Source of the DNA: Palleronia pelagia
GTDB taxonomy: Bacteria; Pseudomonadota; Alphaproteobacteria; Rhodobacterales; Rhodobacteraceae
Assembly: GCF_900110115.1 (NCBI RefSeq)
Contig: NZ_FOCM01000002.1
Location: 434,001 to 498,000 of the forward strand
Direction: 5' to 3'
Length of the DNA: 64,000 nt
Shown piece after piece: positions 16,103 to 26,553 of the stretch. Position numbers and translations under genes: made by a program. Below the pieces are notes generated by a model. The model made no database searches and was not told the DNA's origin. It saw nothing but the letters and a program-made list of their open reading frames with translations. The number at the start of each line of letters is the position of its first letter. Positions within the stretch are counted from its first letter, which is position 1.

Positions 16103-16184
16103 GACCGATCCTCGGGCTTCCGTGATTGAGACTGCCGCTGTTTGGCCCTAGCCTGTCGCGCCTGAGCACCGAAGGGGGGCCGAG

Positions 16185-18131
16185 ATGACCAAGACCGTGA
16201 TGCTGTGTGACTGCCTGGGATCGCAGAAACTGGATTCCGACGCGCTGTCGCGGGCCAGCGGGCTTCCCTGTTCCAAGGTGCACAGCTTTCTTTGCGGCGA
16301 CGAGATCGGCGCGGTCGAGGCAGCCATGGGCGCGGGCGACGTGGTGATCGCCTGCGCGCAGGAGCGGCCGACCTTCGAGGCGCTGGCCGAAGCGATGGAG
16401 CAGGACGCCCCCGCCTGCATCGACCTGCGCGACCGCGCGGGCTGGAGCGACGATCCGGCCGATCCGACCCCGAAGCAGGCCGCCCTGCTGGCCGAGGCAC
16501 TGCTGCCCATCCCCGCCCCGCGCGTGATGGACGTGGAAAGCACCGGCACCTGCCTGGTGATCGGCGATGCCGCCACCGCCCTGCCCGCGGCCGAGCGCCT
16601 GGCGCGCAGCCTGGCCGTCACCTGCCTTTTGACCGACGGCGCCCCGCCGCCCGAGACGCGCGACTTCGACACCGTTCATGGCCGTATCCGCAACGCGACT
16701 GGCGCGCTGGGCGGTTTCGCGGTGACCATCGACGGTCTGGCGCAGGTGATCGCGGGCGGGCGCGGCCCGATGACCATGTCCGAGCCCCGCGACGGCGCGC
16801 GGTCGGAATGCGACATCATCGTGGACCTGTCGGGCGCCACGCCCCTGTTTCCCGCGCACCACAAGCGCGAGGGATATTTCCGCGCCGATCCCGGCCGCCC
16901 CGAGGCCGTGGCCGACGTGATCTTCGACGCGGCGCAGATGACCGGCACGTTCGAACAGCCCCTGCACGTCCGCCTGTCGCCGGAGCTCTGCGCCCATTCC
17001 CGGGCCGAGCAGACCGGCTGCACCCGCTGCCTCGACGCCTGCCCCACCGGCGCGATCACGCCCGCGGGCGATCATGTCAGCATCGACCCGATGATCTGCG
17101 CGGGCTGCGGCGCGTGCTCGTCCCTGTGCCCCTCGGGCGCGGTCAGCTTTGACGCCCCGCCTGTCGATTCGGTGTTCCGCCGCCTGTCCACGCTGGCCGA
17201 AACCTTTCGCAAGGCGGGCGGCAGCGCCCCGCGCCTGCTGGTCCACGATGACGCGTTCGGGGCCGAGATGATCGGCCTTCTTGCCCGCCACGGCGCGGGC
17301 CTGCCCGCCGATGTCATCCCCTTCGCCATACCGTCGCTGAATGCCTTCGGCCACGCCGAGGCGCTGGGCGCGCTGGCTTGCGGGTTCACCGACGTATCGC
17401 TGCTGCTGGCGCCGAAGACCGAACGCCCGACCGCCGAGCACGAGGCCGCTCTGGCCCGCGCCATCGGCGGCGACGCGGCGCTGCGCCTGCTGGACGTGGC
17501 GGACCCCGATGCCCTGTCCGAAGCCCTGGGCGCGGCACCGCAGGTCGAGCGCAAGCCGGTGCTGCCCATGGGATCGCGCCGCCAGATCACGCGGCTGGCC
17601 GCCAAGGCGCTGCACGGCTCCGAGACGCTCTCCCTGCCCGAGGGCGCGCCCTACGGCGCGGTGCTGGTCGACACCGATGCGTGCACCCTGTGCCTGTCCT
17701 GCGTGTCGCTGTGCCCGTCGGGCGCGCTGGGCGACAACCCCGACCTGCCGCAGCTTCTGTTCCAGGAGGACGCCTGCCTGCAATGCGGCCTTTGCGCCAA
17801 TATCTGCCCCGAGGACGCCATAACGCTCGAGCCGCGGCTGAACCTGGCCGATTCGGCCCTGCGGCAGGAGGTCCTGAACGAGGAAGAGCCCTTCGCCTGC
17901 ATCGAGTGCGGCGCGCTTTTCGGCGTGAAATCGACGGTCGAGAAAATCACCGAGAAGCTGGCCGGCAAGCATTCGATGTTCGCCAACCCGCAGGCCGCGC
18001 GCATGATCCAGATGTGCGACACCTGCCGGATCAACGCGCAGTATCACTCGCAGGACAATCCCTTCGCCGCCGGCGAGCGGCCGAAGCCCCGGTCGACCGC
18101 GGACTACTACACCGACCGCAAGGATCACTGA
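16185..18131 (+). CDS. Multi-cluster 4Fe-4S ferredoxin of the formate dehydrogenase island
   Basis: Protein of 648 residues with no signal peptide, so probably cytoplasmic. It has an N-terminal segment with CDCLG, and two pairs of ferredoxin-type motifs: CTRCLDACP and CAGCGACSSLCP near residues 285-320, and CTLCLSCVSLCP and CLQCGLCANICP near 505-550. Extra cysteine pairs (CIECG, CDTC) near the C-terminus could bind a further centre. Such proteins accompany respiratory formate dehydrogenases and may supply electrons or Fe-S clusters during maturation; exact role unknown. It is divergent from DUF3305, which suggests shared control. ATG follows a GGGGGGC-rich site. Confidence 0.85.
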   Translation: MTKTVMLCDCLGSQKLDSDALSRASGLPCSKVHSFLCGDEIGAVEAAMGAGDVVIACAQERPTFEALAEAMEQDAPACIDLRDRAGWSDDPADPTPKQAALLAEALLPIPAPRVMDVESTGTCLVIGDAATALPAAERLARSLAVTCLLTDGAPPPETRDFDTVHGRIRNATGALGGFAVTIDGLAQVIAGGRGPMTMSEPRDGARSECDIIVDLSGATPLFPAHHKREGYFRADPGRPEAVADVIFDAAQMTGTFEQPLHVRLSPELCAHSRAEQTGCTRCLDACPTGAITPAGDHVSIDPMICAGCGACSSLCPSGAVSFDAPPVDSVFRRLSTLAETFRKAGGSAPRLLVHDDAFGAEMIGLLARHGAGLPADVIPFAIPSLNAFGHAEALGALACGFTDVSLLLAPKTERPTAEHEAALARAIGGDAALRLLDVADPDALSEALGAAPQVERKPVLPMGSRRQITRLAAKALHGSETLSLPEGAPYGAVLVDTDACTLCLSCVSLCPSGALGDNPDLPQLLFQEDACLQCGLCANICPEDAITLEPRLNLADSALRQEVLNEEEPFACIECGALFGVKSTVEKITEKLAGKHSMFANPQAARMIQMCDTCRINAQYHSQDNPFAAGERPKPRSTADYYTDRKDH

Positions 18132-18164
18132 TCCGGCGGTGGCCGCGAATTCGTGAGGTGCGGC

Positions 18165-18178
18165 ACGGGCTTGCCCGT
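18165..18178. terminator. Short hairpin between convergent ferredoxin and cytochrome c genes
   Basis: ACGGGC-TT-GCCCGT lies in the 67-base gap between two converging genes. There is no T-run, so this is only a weak candidate for a shared terminator. Confidence 0.3.
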
Positions 18179-18198
18179 CGCCCGCGGCGCGCCGCGCA

Positions 18199-18912
18199 TC
18201 AGCGCGCCTGGATGGGCGCGCCCAGGTCGGCGGGTGACATCTCGGCCACGAAGGCGGTGATCGCCTCGAGGTCTTCGAGGCTCAGCTCGATCGGGACGAT
18301 GGGCGGCGGATAGGCCGGGTCGAACGGCGGGGTAACGTCGGTGACCTGCGTGAAGGCCGCGTGGGGCGCGAGCACGAAGAACGACGCGAACCGCCCCTGC
18401 CAGCCGGGCAATCCCCGGAGCACGCGGAAGGAGGGGGTCGAGCCCAGCCCCTTCATCCTGTTGACCGGCCCCACCACGTGGCAGCGTCCGCAAAGCTTCA
18501 ACGACAGGTCCGCGCCCGCCGCCGCGTCGCCGGTGACCTGCGGTGCCGCGGCCACCGTTCTCGCCCGTTCGGGTGCGGCGAAATCGGCGCCCTCGAAGCT
18601 GGCGATGGTGCGACGGCCCACATCGGAACGGAACCAGTCCAGCAGCCTGTCGAGATCCTCGCCCTCGCCATCCAGGTGCCAGACCTGTCCACCGCCCCGC
18701 AGAACCGGCGTGCCCTCGGGACCGAACCGCCCCTCGGCCGCGGCGCCCTCGGGCACCTGCTCGGTCCGGACGCCGGTCTTCAGCGAAAAGCGCGGCAAAA
18801 GGTGGTCCAGCACACCGCTTTGCGCCAGCGCGTCTGGCACCGCGACGCGCAATTCGGCCGCCGCGGGCGCGGCCAGGCAGATCGTCGCGACGATGGCGAG
18901 GATGGCACGCAT
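18199..18912 (-). CDS. Cytochrome c with an N-terminal oxyanion-binding-protein-like segment
   Basis: Periplasmic protein of 237 residues with signal peptide (cleavage near AAAE, residue 20). One heme c site, CGRCH, is at 141-145. The part between signal and heme domain begins LRVAVPDALAQSGVLDHLLP and ends LLDWFRSDVGRRTIASFEG. These resemble the first and last elements of tungstate/molybdate ABC-type binding proteins, with the middle missing. I infer a shortened binding-protein domain fused to a cytochrome. Convergent with the ferredoxin gene, in a molybdo/tungsto-enzyme island. The heme-binding call is firm; the domain origin is inference. Confidence 0.8.
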   Translation of the reverse strand: MRAILAIVATICLAAPAAAELRVAVPDALAQSGVLDHLLPRFSLKTGVRTEQVPEGAAAEGRFGPEGTPVLRGGGQVWHLDGEGEDLDRLLDWFRSDVGRRTIASFEGADFAAPERARTVAAAPQVTGDAAAGADLSLKLCGRCHVVGPVNRMKGLGSTPSFRVLRGLPGWQGRFASFFVLAPHAAFTQVTDVTPPFDPAYPPPIVPIELSLEDLEAITAFVAEMSPADLGAPIQAR

Positions 18913-19005
18913 CGGGCCCCCGTTCAGGTTGCGCTTGCAACGCTAGGGGCCGCAGCCTACCTCGGTCAACGATCAATCCGACAGCGCCACGGGAGGGCGG
19001 AAGCG

Positions 19006-19193
19006 ATGGACGAAGAGTTCAACATGTCGATGCGGAAATTCCTGAAACAGGTGGGCGTCACCTCGCAGCAGGCCATCGAGCAGGCCATGCGCGACCACGA
19101 CACCGCCGGCAAGGTCTACAACGCCAAGGTCGTCCTGACCATCGACGGCGTCGATCTCGAACACGTGGTCACCGGCCAGATCAAGGGGCAGGC

Positions 19194-19197
<4 letters not shown>
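19006..19197 (+). CDS. DUF6494 family small protein
   Basis: Soluble protein of 63 residues with the pattern FNMSMRKFLKQVGVTSQQ, characteristic of the small DUF6494 family, followed by a short beta-rich half. Function unknown. It begins at ATG 19006 behind a GGGAGGGCGG stretch, about 90 bases from the divergent cytochrome c start. Its stop overlaps the ApbC start (ATGA), so the two are coupled. Proximity to an Fe-S carrier ATPase and to formate dehydrogenase suggests a helper role, not shown. Confidence 0.75.
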
Positions 19198-20257
<1,060 letters not shown>

Positions 20258-20261
<4 letters not shown>

Positions 20262-20932
20262 CGCCCACGCCCAGCCTTCCGCCGCTTTTCACCGCCCTCG
20301 CGGCGGAAGGCCCGGTGGTCGACACGGCCATCGGGGCCGCGCGCGCGGGCTGCGACGGTGGAACGGTGGTCTACGGCCCCACCGGCGGGGACCTGTCGGC
20401 GGCCATCGTCTTCGCGCCCGAAGAGCCGCTGGCCGGCTGCGCGCTCGCCCTGCCCGTCTGCGGCGTGGGCCTCCAGAACGCGTTGGGCGCCCTGGCGCCG
20501 CCCGAGGTCGCCGTCGAGCTTGGCTGGGACGGCACGATCTTCGTCAATGGCGGCCGCTGCGGCGCGTTGAAGCTGATCGGGCCGGCCACCGACGCGGATT
20601 TGGTGCCCGACTGGCTGATCGTGACGCTGGACCTGGCCTTCCTGCCCGAGGGCGACGATGCTGGCGCCGCGCCCGATCGCACCGCGCTCTATGCCGAGGG
20701 TTGTGGCGAGGTCGAGCGGCTTCCCCTGCTCGAAGCCTGGGTGCGCCACACGCTGGTCTGGCTGAACCGCTGGCAGGATGGCGAGTTGCGGGCGCTGCAC
20801 CGGGAATGGGAAGGTCTCGTCCGCGACATGGGCGACGGCGCGCTCGGTGTCGACGAACGTTTCTCGAAGCTGGTCAAGACCGACGCGGGCACCTCGGCGG
20901 TGCCGCTGACCAGCCTGGTGCGCACGCCCTGA
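20258..20932 (+). CDS. Biotin/lipoate ligase-like protein (DUF4444), probably not a normal ligase
   Basis: Protein of 224 residues with the overall order of a biotin-protein-ligase fold. The region LGWDGTIFVNGGRCGAL aligns without gaps to the ligase motif WPND-I-x-V-N-G-K-K-x-G-G, but WPND has become WDGT and the catalytic lysine position is Arg. The N-terminal GRGxxGR loop is also not recognisable. A C-terminal DUF4444-like tail follows (ALHREWEGLV...). I therefore doubt ligase activity; it may bind a ligand or partner. It is coupled to apbC by a four-base overlap and belongs to the gene group flanking the formate dehydrogenase. Confidence 0.75.
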
Positions 20933-21005
20933 CCTTCATCTTTCCGATAAATACCCATATCACTAGCCCGGCCATTTGACCGACGTCACAGCAGGACCCC
21001 GCCCC

Positions 21006-21506
21006 ATGCAACTCGCCCGCGCGATCCATTTCGACGACAGCGACCGACAGGTGTTCCACGCCCCCGCCCGCACGGGGGAATGGTGCATCCCCGGCGGGTT
21101 CGAGTTCTCGGACTGGTCCGAGGCCGACCTGGCGGGCAAGGCGAAACAGGCGTTCACCAATGGCTGGCTGGGCGTCGAGACCTTCGGCCGCGTGAGCTTC
21201 GTGGCGGTGACCAAGGTCGAGCCGTCCGAAATGGACACGCTGGCCGACATGCTGGCGCGCCATTTCGTCAGCCACTACGGCGCCCCCGACATCGACGCCG
21301 CGCGGCCCGTTGCACGGCAGCAGATCGACGATATGGCCGAGCTGTGCTCCGGCCATCCGCCCAACACGCTGCTGGCGGTCACGCGCGAGCTGACCGAGGC
21401 GGGCGTGCGCGAAAGCTTCCGCGCGATCGAGCCGCCCGAGGCCGACCTCATGCAGTTCGCGGTGCACGGCGAGACGGACGGGCTGGAGCCCCCGGATTTG
21501 CGGTAG
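21006..21506 (+). CDS. DUF6505 family protein
   Basis: Soluble protein of 166 residues of an uncharacterised family (MQLARAIHFDDSDRQVF at the start, with WCIPGGFEFSDW soon after). It has no signal peptide, membrane segment or catalytic motif that I recognise. The start is ATG 21006; an earlier start at 20976 adds residues unlike the family. It follows the ligase-like gene after 73 bases and is the last member of the group beside the formate dehydrogenase operon, with which it seems to travel. Confidence 0.7.
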   Translation: MQLARAIHFDDSDRQVFHAPARTGEWCIPGGFEFSDWSEADLAGKAKQAFTNGWLGVETFGRVSFVAVTKVEPSEMDTLADMLARHFVSHYGAPDIDAARPVARQQIDDMAELCSGHPPNTLLAVTRELTEAGVRESFRAIEPPEADLMQFAVHGETDGLEPPDLR

Positions 21507-21730
21507 CGCGACGCTGTCGGTCGCCCGGCTTTTTGCCGCGGCTAGGGGTCAGTTCAGCGGACAATTCCGCTTTCGCGCCACCATTTGCAGACCTCCGCTG
21601 AATGTCTTCGCCGAGGCCTGTGGATAAAACTTTATGGACAATTGGGATCGGCAATGTAGCCTGACCGGCAATTGGGTTTGCTAATATTTTTGATGAACCT
21701 TTCCGTCTCCAAGCGCGATCGGCCGACCGC

Positions 21731-22819
21731 ATGTCCCAGAAATCACTGCAATCCAACCTTCAGGACAATCCGGCCGCAATGGTCCTATCGGACCCGGGCC
21801 AGGAGGACAATCCGCTCGTCTTCGTGAACGAAGCCTTCGAGAAGATCACGCTCTATTCGCGCGATGCCGTTCTCGGGAAGAATTGCCGTTTCCTGCAATG
21901 CGACGAGACGGACGAGGCCGCCCGGCTGAAGCTGCGCGAGGCGATCGAGGCCGGGCGGGATGTCACCGCCGACCTAATCAATGAAAAGGCCGACGGGACG
22001 CGGTTTCTCAACCGCGTCGTCATCGCCCCCCTTCGCGGCGAGGACGGCAAGATCCACTCCTTCCTCGGCATCCAGAGCGAGATCCCGGGTGAGGAAGACG
22101 ACCAGAATACCTCCATTGACGATCGCAGCGCCCAGATGCTGCGAGAATTGCAGCACCGCGTGAAGAACCATCTTTCGATGGTGGTCGGCCTGATCCGCCT
22201 GCAATCCCGCAAGGCGGTGACACGCGAATCCTTCGAGGCGCTGAGCCACCGCGTCCAGACGCTGGCCCTGCTCTACGAGGAACTGTCGCCGGCGGGGATC
22301 GTGGACCGAACGGCGGAGACCCTTCCGGCCGGTGCATATCTCAGCCGCGTGGCCAACACGATCGCAGCGATCGACGGGCGAAACTCGATCCGGGTGAACG
22401 TCGAATGCGACGAGATCGAGCTTCCGGTCGAGACGGGCGCGCGCCTCGGGATGCTTCTCAACGAGTTCATCACGAACGCCCTGGAACACGCGTTCACGGG
22501 GCGCGACGAGGGTGTGGTGCAGGTCCGCCTGAACAGGATGACGCGAGGCAAGCTGCGCCTGACGGTCGAGGATGACGGCATCGGACTGCCCGACGGGTTC
22601 GACTGGCCCCATGGCGCACCCAGCGTCGAGACGCGCAAGGAAGAGGCCACCGATCCTGCCGGCGACGGGCAAACGCTCAACACGCGCGGCGGCAAGCGCA
22701 AGTCGGGCCTGGGCGCAAGCATCGTCAAGGCAATGGTCGACCATCTCGACGGCGATCTGACCGTGAGCGCCTCCAAGCACGGCACGATCGTCACGGTGGA
22801 TTTGATGGCGCCAGCTTGA
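21731..22819 (+). CDS. LOV-domain sensor histidine kinase (HWE/HisKA_2 type)
   Basis: Soluble blue-light sensor kinase of 362 residues. The LOV domain covers about residues 15-125. Its photoactive cysteine is Cys52 in GKNCRFLQ, and the flavin-contacting Asn84, Asn94 and Gln115 are in their expected places. The usual glycine after FLQ is Cys57. The kinase core begins with LQHRVKNHL (phospho-acceptor His142), a signature of the HWE/HisKA_2 group, followed by an N-box (NEFITNALEHA) and G-boxes (DDGIGLP, GLGASIV). It stands alone; response regulator not in the window. Related alphaproteobacterial kinases feed the general stress response; that link is inference. Confidence 0.93.
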   Translation: MSQKSLQSNLQDNPAAMVLSDPGQEDNPLVFVNEAFEKITLYSRDAVLGKNCRFLQCDETDEAARLKLREAIEAGRDVTADLINEKADGTRFLNRVVIAPLRGEDGKIHSFLGIQSEIPGEEDDQNTSIDDRSAQMLRELQHRVKNHLSMVVGLIRLQSRKAVTRESFEALSHRVQTLALLYEELSPAGIVDRTAETLPAGAYLSRVANTIAAIDGRNSIRVNVECDEIELPVETGARLGMLLNEFITNALEHAFTGRDEGVVQVRLNRMTRGKLRLTVEDDGIGLPDGFDWPHGAPSVETRKEEATDPAGDGQTLNTRGGKRKSGLGASIVKAMVDHLDGDLTVSASKHGTIVTVDLMAPA

Positions 22820-22955
22820 TCGGCACTGCGCGATCCCCTGTAAGTGAGGCCCTACGTTTACGGGTGACCATTGAGACGGGGACAAACCCATCTGCGCAAG
22901 CCTGCCCGATCTCTGCGGAAATTTAATCCCGGAGCCCGAACGATTTTGACGCTTT

Positions 22956-22969
22956 CCCGCTCCTGCGGG
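22956..22969. terminator. Small hairpin between convergent LOV kinase and pdxJ genes
   Basis: CCCGC-TCCT-GCGGG lies in the 169-base gap before the pdxJ stop. No clear T-run on either strand, so a weak candidate. The rest of the gap shows nothing else. Confidence 0.3.
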
Positions 22970-22988
22970 ACGGCAGCCTTTATCTCTC

Positions 22989-23735
22989 CTAAGCCGTCCG
23001 CGCCGCGTCCATGATGCCGCGCATCTCGCGGATGGCAGGTTCCAGCCCGCGGAAGATCGCCTCGCCGATCAGGAAGTGCCCGATATTCAGCTCGGCCATC
23101 TGCGGCAGCGCGGCGACGGGCGGCACGGTTTCGTAGGTCAGCCCGTGGCCCGCATGCACCTCGAGCCCCAGTTCGGCGGCGAAGGCGGCCATGTCGCGGA
23201 TGCGGATCATCTCGGCGTCACGGTCTTCGATCCGGCCCTCGGCATGGGCGTCGCAATAGGCGCCGGTATGCAGTTCGACCACCTGCGCGCCGATGCGGTG
23301 CGCGGCCTCGATCTGGGGGCGGTCGGCCGCGATGAAGATAGACACCCGGCACCCCGCGTCGCGCAGCGGTGCGATGAAATGGGCCAACCGGTTCTCGTCC
23401 TTGGCGACCTCGAGCCCGCCCTCGGTCGTCCGCTCCTCGCGCCGTTCGGGCACGATGCAGACGGCGTGGGGGCGATGGCGCAGGGCGATGGCCTGCATCT
23501 CGGGCGTGGCGGCCATCTCGAAATTCAGCGGCACGGTCAGCGCGGCCATCAGCCCGTCGATATCGGCGTCCGAGATGTGACGCCGATCCTCGCGCAGGTG
23601 GGCGGTGATGCCGTCGGCGCCCGCGGCCTCGGCCATGCGCGCGGCGCGCAGCGGATCGGGCAGCGTGCCGCCGCGCGCGTTGCGCACCGTCGCCACGTGA
23701 TCGATGTTCACACCCAGTCGCAGCCTGTCAGCCAT
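22989..23735 (-). CDS. pdxJ: Pyridoxine 5'-phosphate synthase PdxJ
   Basis: Condenses 1-deoxyxylulose 5-phosphate with 3-amino-2-oxopropyl phosphate to pyridoxine 5'-phosphate, the last ring-forming step of vitamin B6 synthesis. It is 248 residues, a TIM barrel of normal length. The N-terminal [17 protein letters not shown] signature is complete, and [18 protein letters not shown] and [11 protein letters not shown] carry the conserved active-site residues. Its start overlaps the DUF2062 stop by eight bases, in the order rel-DUF2062-pdxJ that is conserved in related bacteria. Confidence 0.98.
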   Translation of the reverse strand: MADRLRLGVNIDHVATVRNARGGTLPDPLRAARMAEAAGADGITAHLREDRRHISDADIDGLMAALTVPLNFEMAATPEMQAIALRHRPHAVCIVPERREERTTEGGLEVAKDENRLAHFIAPLRDAGCRVSIFIAADRPQIEAAHRIGAQVVELHTGAYCDAHAEGRIEDRDAEMIRIRDMAAFAAELGLEVHAGHGLTYETVPPVAALPQMAELNIGHFLIGEAIFRGLEPAIREMRGIMDAARTA

Positions 23736-24390
23736 CGCGTGCCTCTTTCTTCATGCGCTTCGCCGCCGCTTCTTGCGCGATCCGGCGCTGCTTTTCGAAC
23801 TTTTTCTTCAACCGCTTGATCCGCGCCTTCTGGTAGGCCGAGATCACCGGGCGCGACATCAGGTAGGACGCGACCCCGGCCACCGTGCCGATCAGCACGC
23901 CGCCCACCAGGTAGGGCATGAAGACGTTGCTGAAGAAATGCTCGAACCCGGTCCAGACCACCGGGCGACCGGTCAGGACGCCCTTGAGGTTCGACCACAG
24001 CTCGACCGAGACGCGGCTGAACGCATCGAAGGTCGCGTTCAGCGGCAGCGCGTGATCCTGGCCCAGCAGCCGCGCGCCCAGTTCGACCGACGCGCCCGCG
24101 ATCACCGGGAAGGTGACCGGGTTGCCCACGAAGGTCGCCAGCAGAGAGGCGACGACATTGCCGCCCATGATCCAGGCCAGCCCGGCGGCGATGAAAAAAT
24201 GCAGGCCGAACAGCGGCGTGAAGCTGGTGAACACGCCGGCGGCGATGCCGCGGCTGATCTTGTAGGCCGGGTCCGGCAGGCGGCGCAGCCGGTAGACCAT
24301 GTAACGCGCCGCCCGCCACCAGCCGCCGCGCGGGTACAGCGCGCGCCCGATGGCGGCCATCGTCGACCTGGGTTGGCGACGTTTGAACAC
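23728..24390 (-). CDS. DUF2062 membrane protein
   Basis: Protein of 220 residues with a basic N-terminus (MFKRRQPR), the DUF2062 core [21 protein letters not shown] followed by hydrophobic segments and [11 protein letters not shown], and a lysine/arginine-rich C-terminal tail. It has about three membrane segments. Function is unknown. The gene lies 18 bases after rel and overlaps pdxJ, so it is part of the rel-pdxJ operon. Confidence 0.88.
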   Translation of the reverse strand: MFKRRQPRSTMAAIGRALYPRGGWWRAARYMVYRLRRLPDPAYKISRGIAAGVFTSFTPLFGLHFFIAAGLAWIMGGNVVASLLATFVGNPVTFPVIAGASVELGARLLGQDHALPLNATFDAFSRVSVELWSNLKGVLTGRPVVWTGFEHFFSNVFMPYLVGGVLIGTVAGVASYLMSRPVISAYQKARIKRLKKKFEKQRRIAQEAAAKRMKKEARDG

Positions 24391-24408
24391 GCGGGGCCCA
24401 GCCTTTCG

Positions 24409-26529
24409 TTACGGTTTGCGGTCGGGGTCTCGCACCCGGGCGATGGTGGCCACGTCCTGGTCGGCTTCAAGTGCCAGGCGCACCGCGTGCATGTGCTCGA
24501 CCGACCGCAGGTCCACGTCCATCCTGACCCGATAGAAGTCGGGCTTGCGATCGATGAATTCCATGTTCGAGATATTGGCCTTCTGCGCACCGACAAGGGT
24601 GCAGATGCGCCCCAGCACGCCCGCATCGTTGGTCATGGTCAGGTCGAACGTCACGGTGTTCACCGACGGGTGGTTGCCCGAGTGCCAGTGCAGGTCGACC
24701 CAGCGCTCTGGCTGATCCTCGAAATCGACCAGCGTGGGACAGTCGATGGCGTGGATGATGACGCCCTTGCCGCGGCGGGTGATGCCGACGATGCGCTCGC
24801 CCGGGACCGGCTGGCAGCAATTCGCACGCTCGAAGGCCGCGTCGCCGTCCAGCCCGACGATGGCCGATCCGGCGTCGATCTCGTCGCCCGTCTGGGTCGC
24901 CAGCTCGGGGTAGAGCACTTCGATCAACCGCCGCGTCGTCAGCTCGGCCGCGCCGAGACGCGCCAGGAGCTCGTCCACGTCCTGCAGGTGCAACGACTTG
25001 GCCGCGGTGGCGAGGGCCTTGTTGGTCATGCGTTTCTGCACGCCGTCGAAGGCCACGCGGGCGAGCTCGGTGCCAAGGCGGATGAACTTGACGCGGTCGG
25101 CGGCGCGCAACGACCGGCGAATGGCCGATTTCGCCCGTCCGGTCACGGCGATGTCCATCCAGGTCGACTGCGGCCGCTGCCCCTCGGCCGTCAGGATCTC
25201 GCAGCTTTGACCGTTGCGCAGGCGCGTCCACAGCGGCACACGCACCCCGTCCACCTTGGCGCCCACGCAGGCATCGCCGATGCGGGTGTGGATCGCGTAG
25301 GCGAAATCCAGCGGCGTGGCGCCTTTCGGCAGCTTCACCACCTCGCCCTTGGGCGTGAAGCAGAACACCTGGTCCTGGTACATCTCGAGCCGGACGGCCT
25401 CGAGAAACTCGTCGTGGTCATCGGCGCTGTCGAACTGCTCGTTCAGGGACGCCACCCAGCCGGCGGGATCGACGACGAAGGGGTTCAGCACCCGCTCGCC
25501 ATCGCGATAGGACCAGTGCGCGGCGACGCCCGTTTCCGCCACCTCGTGCATCTGGCGGGTGCGGATCTGGACCTCGACCCGCTTGCCGTCGCGGCCCGAC
25601 ACGGTCGTGTGGATCGAGCGATAGCCGTTCGACTTGGGCTGGCTGATGTAGTCCTTGAACCGGCCCGGAACCGCGCGCCAGCGCTGGTGAATGGCACCCA
25701 GGACGCGGTAGCACTCCTCTTCCGTCTCGACGATGACGCGGAAGCCGTAGATATCGCTGAGACGGGAAAAGCCGATCTGCTTTTCCTCCATCTTGCGCCA
25801 GATCGAGAACGGCCGCTTGGCGCGGCCATGCACCTCGCCTGCGATGCCCACGCGGTTCAGTTCGATCCGGATGTCGCTGGTGATCTTGTCGATCACGTCG
25901 CCGGTTTCCCGTTGCAGCGTGATGAACCGCCGGATGATCGAGTTGCGCGCCTCGGGGTTCAGCACCGAGAAGGCGAGGTCCTCGAGCTCTTCGCGCATCC
26001 ACTGCATGCCGATGCGGCCCGCCAACGGGGCGTAGATGTCCATGGTCTCGCGCGCCTTGCGATGCTGCCCCTCGGGCTTCATCGACTTGATGGTGCGCAT
26101 GTTGTGCAGGCGGTCGGCCAGCTTGACCAGGATCACCCGCATGTCCCGGCTCATGGCCATGAACAGCTTGCGGAAGTTCTCGGCCTGCTTGGTTTCGTTC
26201 GAGTTCAGCTGCAGCTTGGTCAGCTTGGTCACGCCGTCGACCAGGCCCGCGACCTCGGGCCCGAAGCGGTCCGCCACATCCTCGAACGAGGCGCGCGTGT
26301 CTTCGACGGTATCGTGGAGAAGGGCGGTGACGATCGTGTCGTCGTCCAGCCGCTGTTCGGCCAGGATCTCGGCCACGGCCAGCGGGTGGCAGATATAGGG
26401 CTCGCCCGAGTGGCGGAACTGCCCTTCGTGCATCGCCGCGCCGAACTCATAGGCGCGGTGGATGCGGTCGCCGTCGCTTTTGGGGTGGTAGGACTTGATA
26501 CGGGCGATCAGGCCGGAGATGTCTTCCAT
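24409..26529 (-). CDS. rel: Bifunctional (p)ppGpp synthetase/hydrolase Rel
   Basis: Makes and breaks the alarmone (p)ppGpp, controlling the stringent response. The protein is 706 residues. The hydrolase (HD) domain has HDTVEDT intact. The synthetase domain has RFKDYISQPKSNGYRSIHT and VEVQIRT, and the RFKD loop (RxKD type) is that of bifunctional rather than synthesis-only enzymes. TGS (GEVVKLPKGATPLDFAY), a helical/zinc-finger region and an ACT domain complete the regulatory half. It is the single long enzyme expected in alphaproteobacteria. The gene follows rpoZ by 24 bases. Confidence 0.97.
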   Translation of the reverse strand: MEDISGLIARIKSYHPKSDGDRIHRAYEFGAAMHEGQFRHSGEPYICHPLAVAEILAEQRLDDDTIVTALLHDTVEDTRASFEDVADRFGPEVAGLVDGVTKLTKLQLNSNETKQAENFRKLFMAMSRDMRVILVKLADRLHNMRTIKSMKPEGQHRKARETMDIYAPLAGRIGMQWMREELEDLAFSVLNPEARNSIIRRFITLQRETGDVIDKITSDIRIELNRVGIAGEVHGRAKRPFSIWRKMEEKQIGFSRLSDIYGFRVIVETEEECYRVLGAIHQRWRAVPGRFKDYISQPKSNGYRSIHTTVSGRDGKRVEVQIRTRQMHEVAETGVAAHWSYRDGERVLNPFVVDPAGWVASLNEQFDSADDHDEFLEAVRLEMYQDQVFCFTPKGEVVKLPKGATPLDFAYAIHTRIGDACVGAKVDGVRVPLWTRLRNGQSCEILTAEGQRPQSTWMDIAVTGRAKSAIRRSLRAADRVKFIRLGTELARVAFDGVQKRMTNKALATAAKSLHLQDVDELLARLGAAELTTRRLIEVLYPELATQTGDEIDAGSAIVGLDGDAAFERANCCQPVPGERIVGITRRGKGVIIHAIDCPTLVDFEDQPERWVDLHWHSGNHPSVNTVTFDLTMTNDAGVLGRICTLVGAQKANISNMEFIDRKPDFYRVRMDVDLRSVEHMHAVRLALEADQDVATIARVRDPDRKP

Positions 26530-26553
26530 TCGGCCCGCCGCCCGTCCCGCGTC

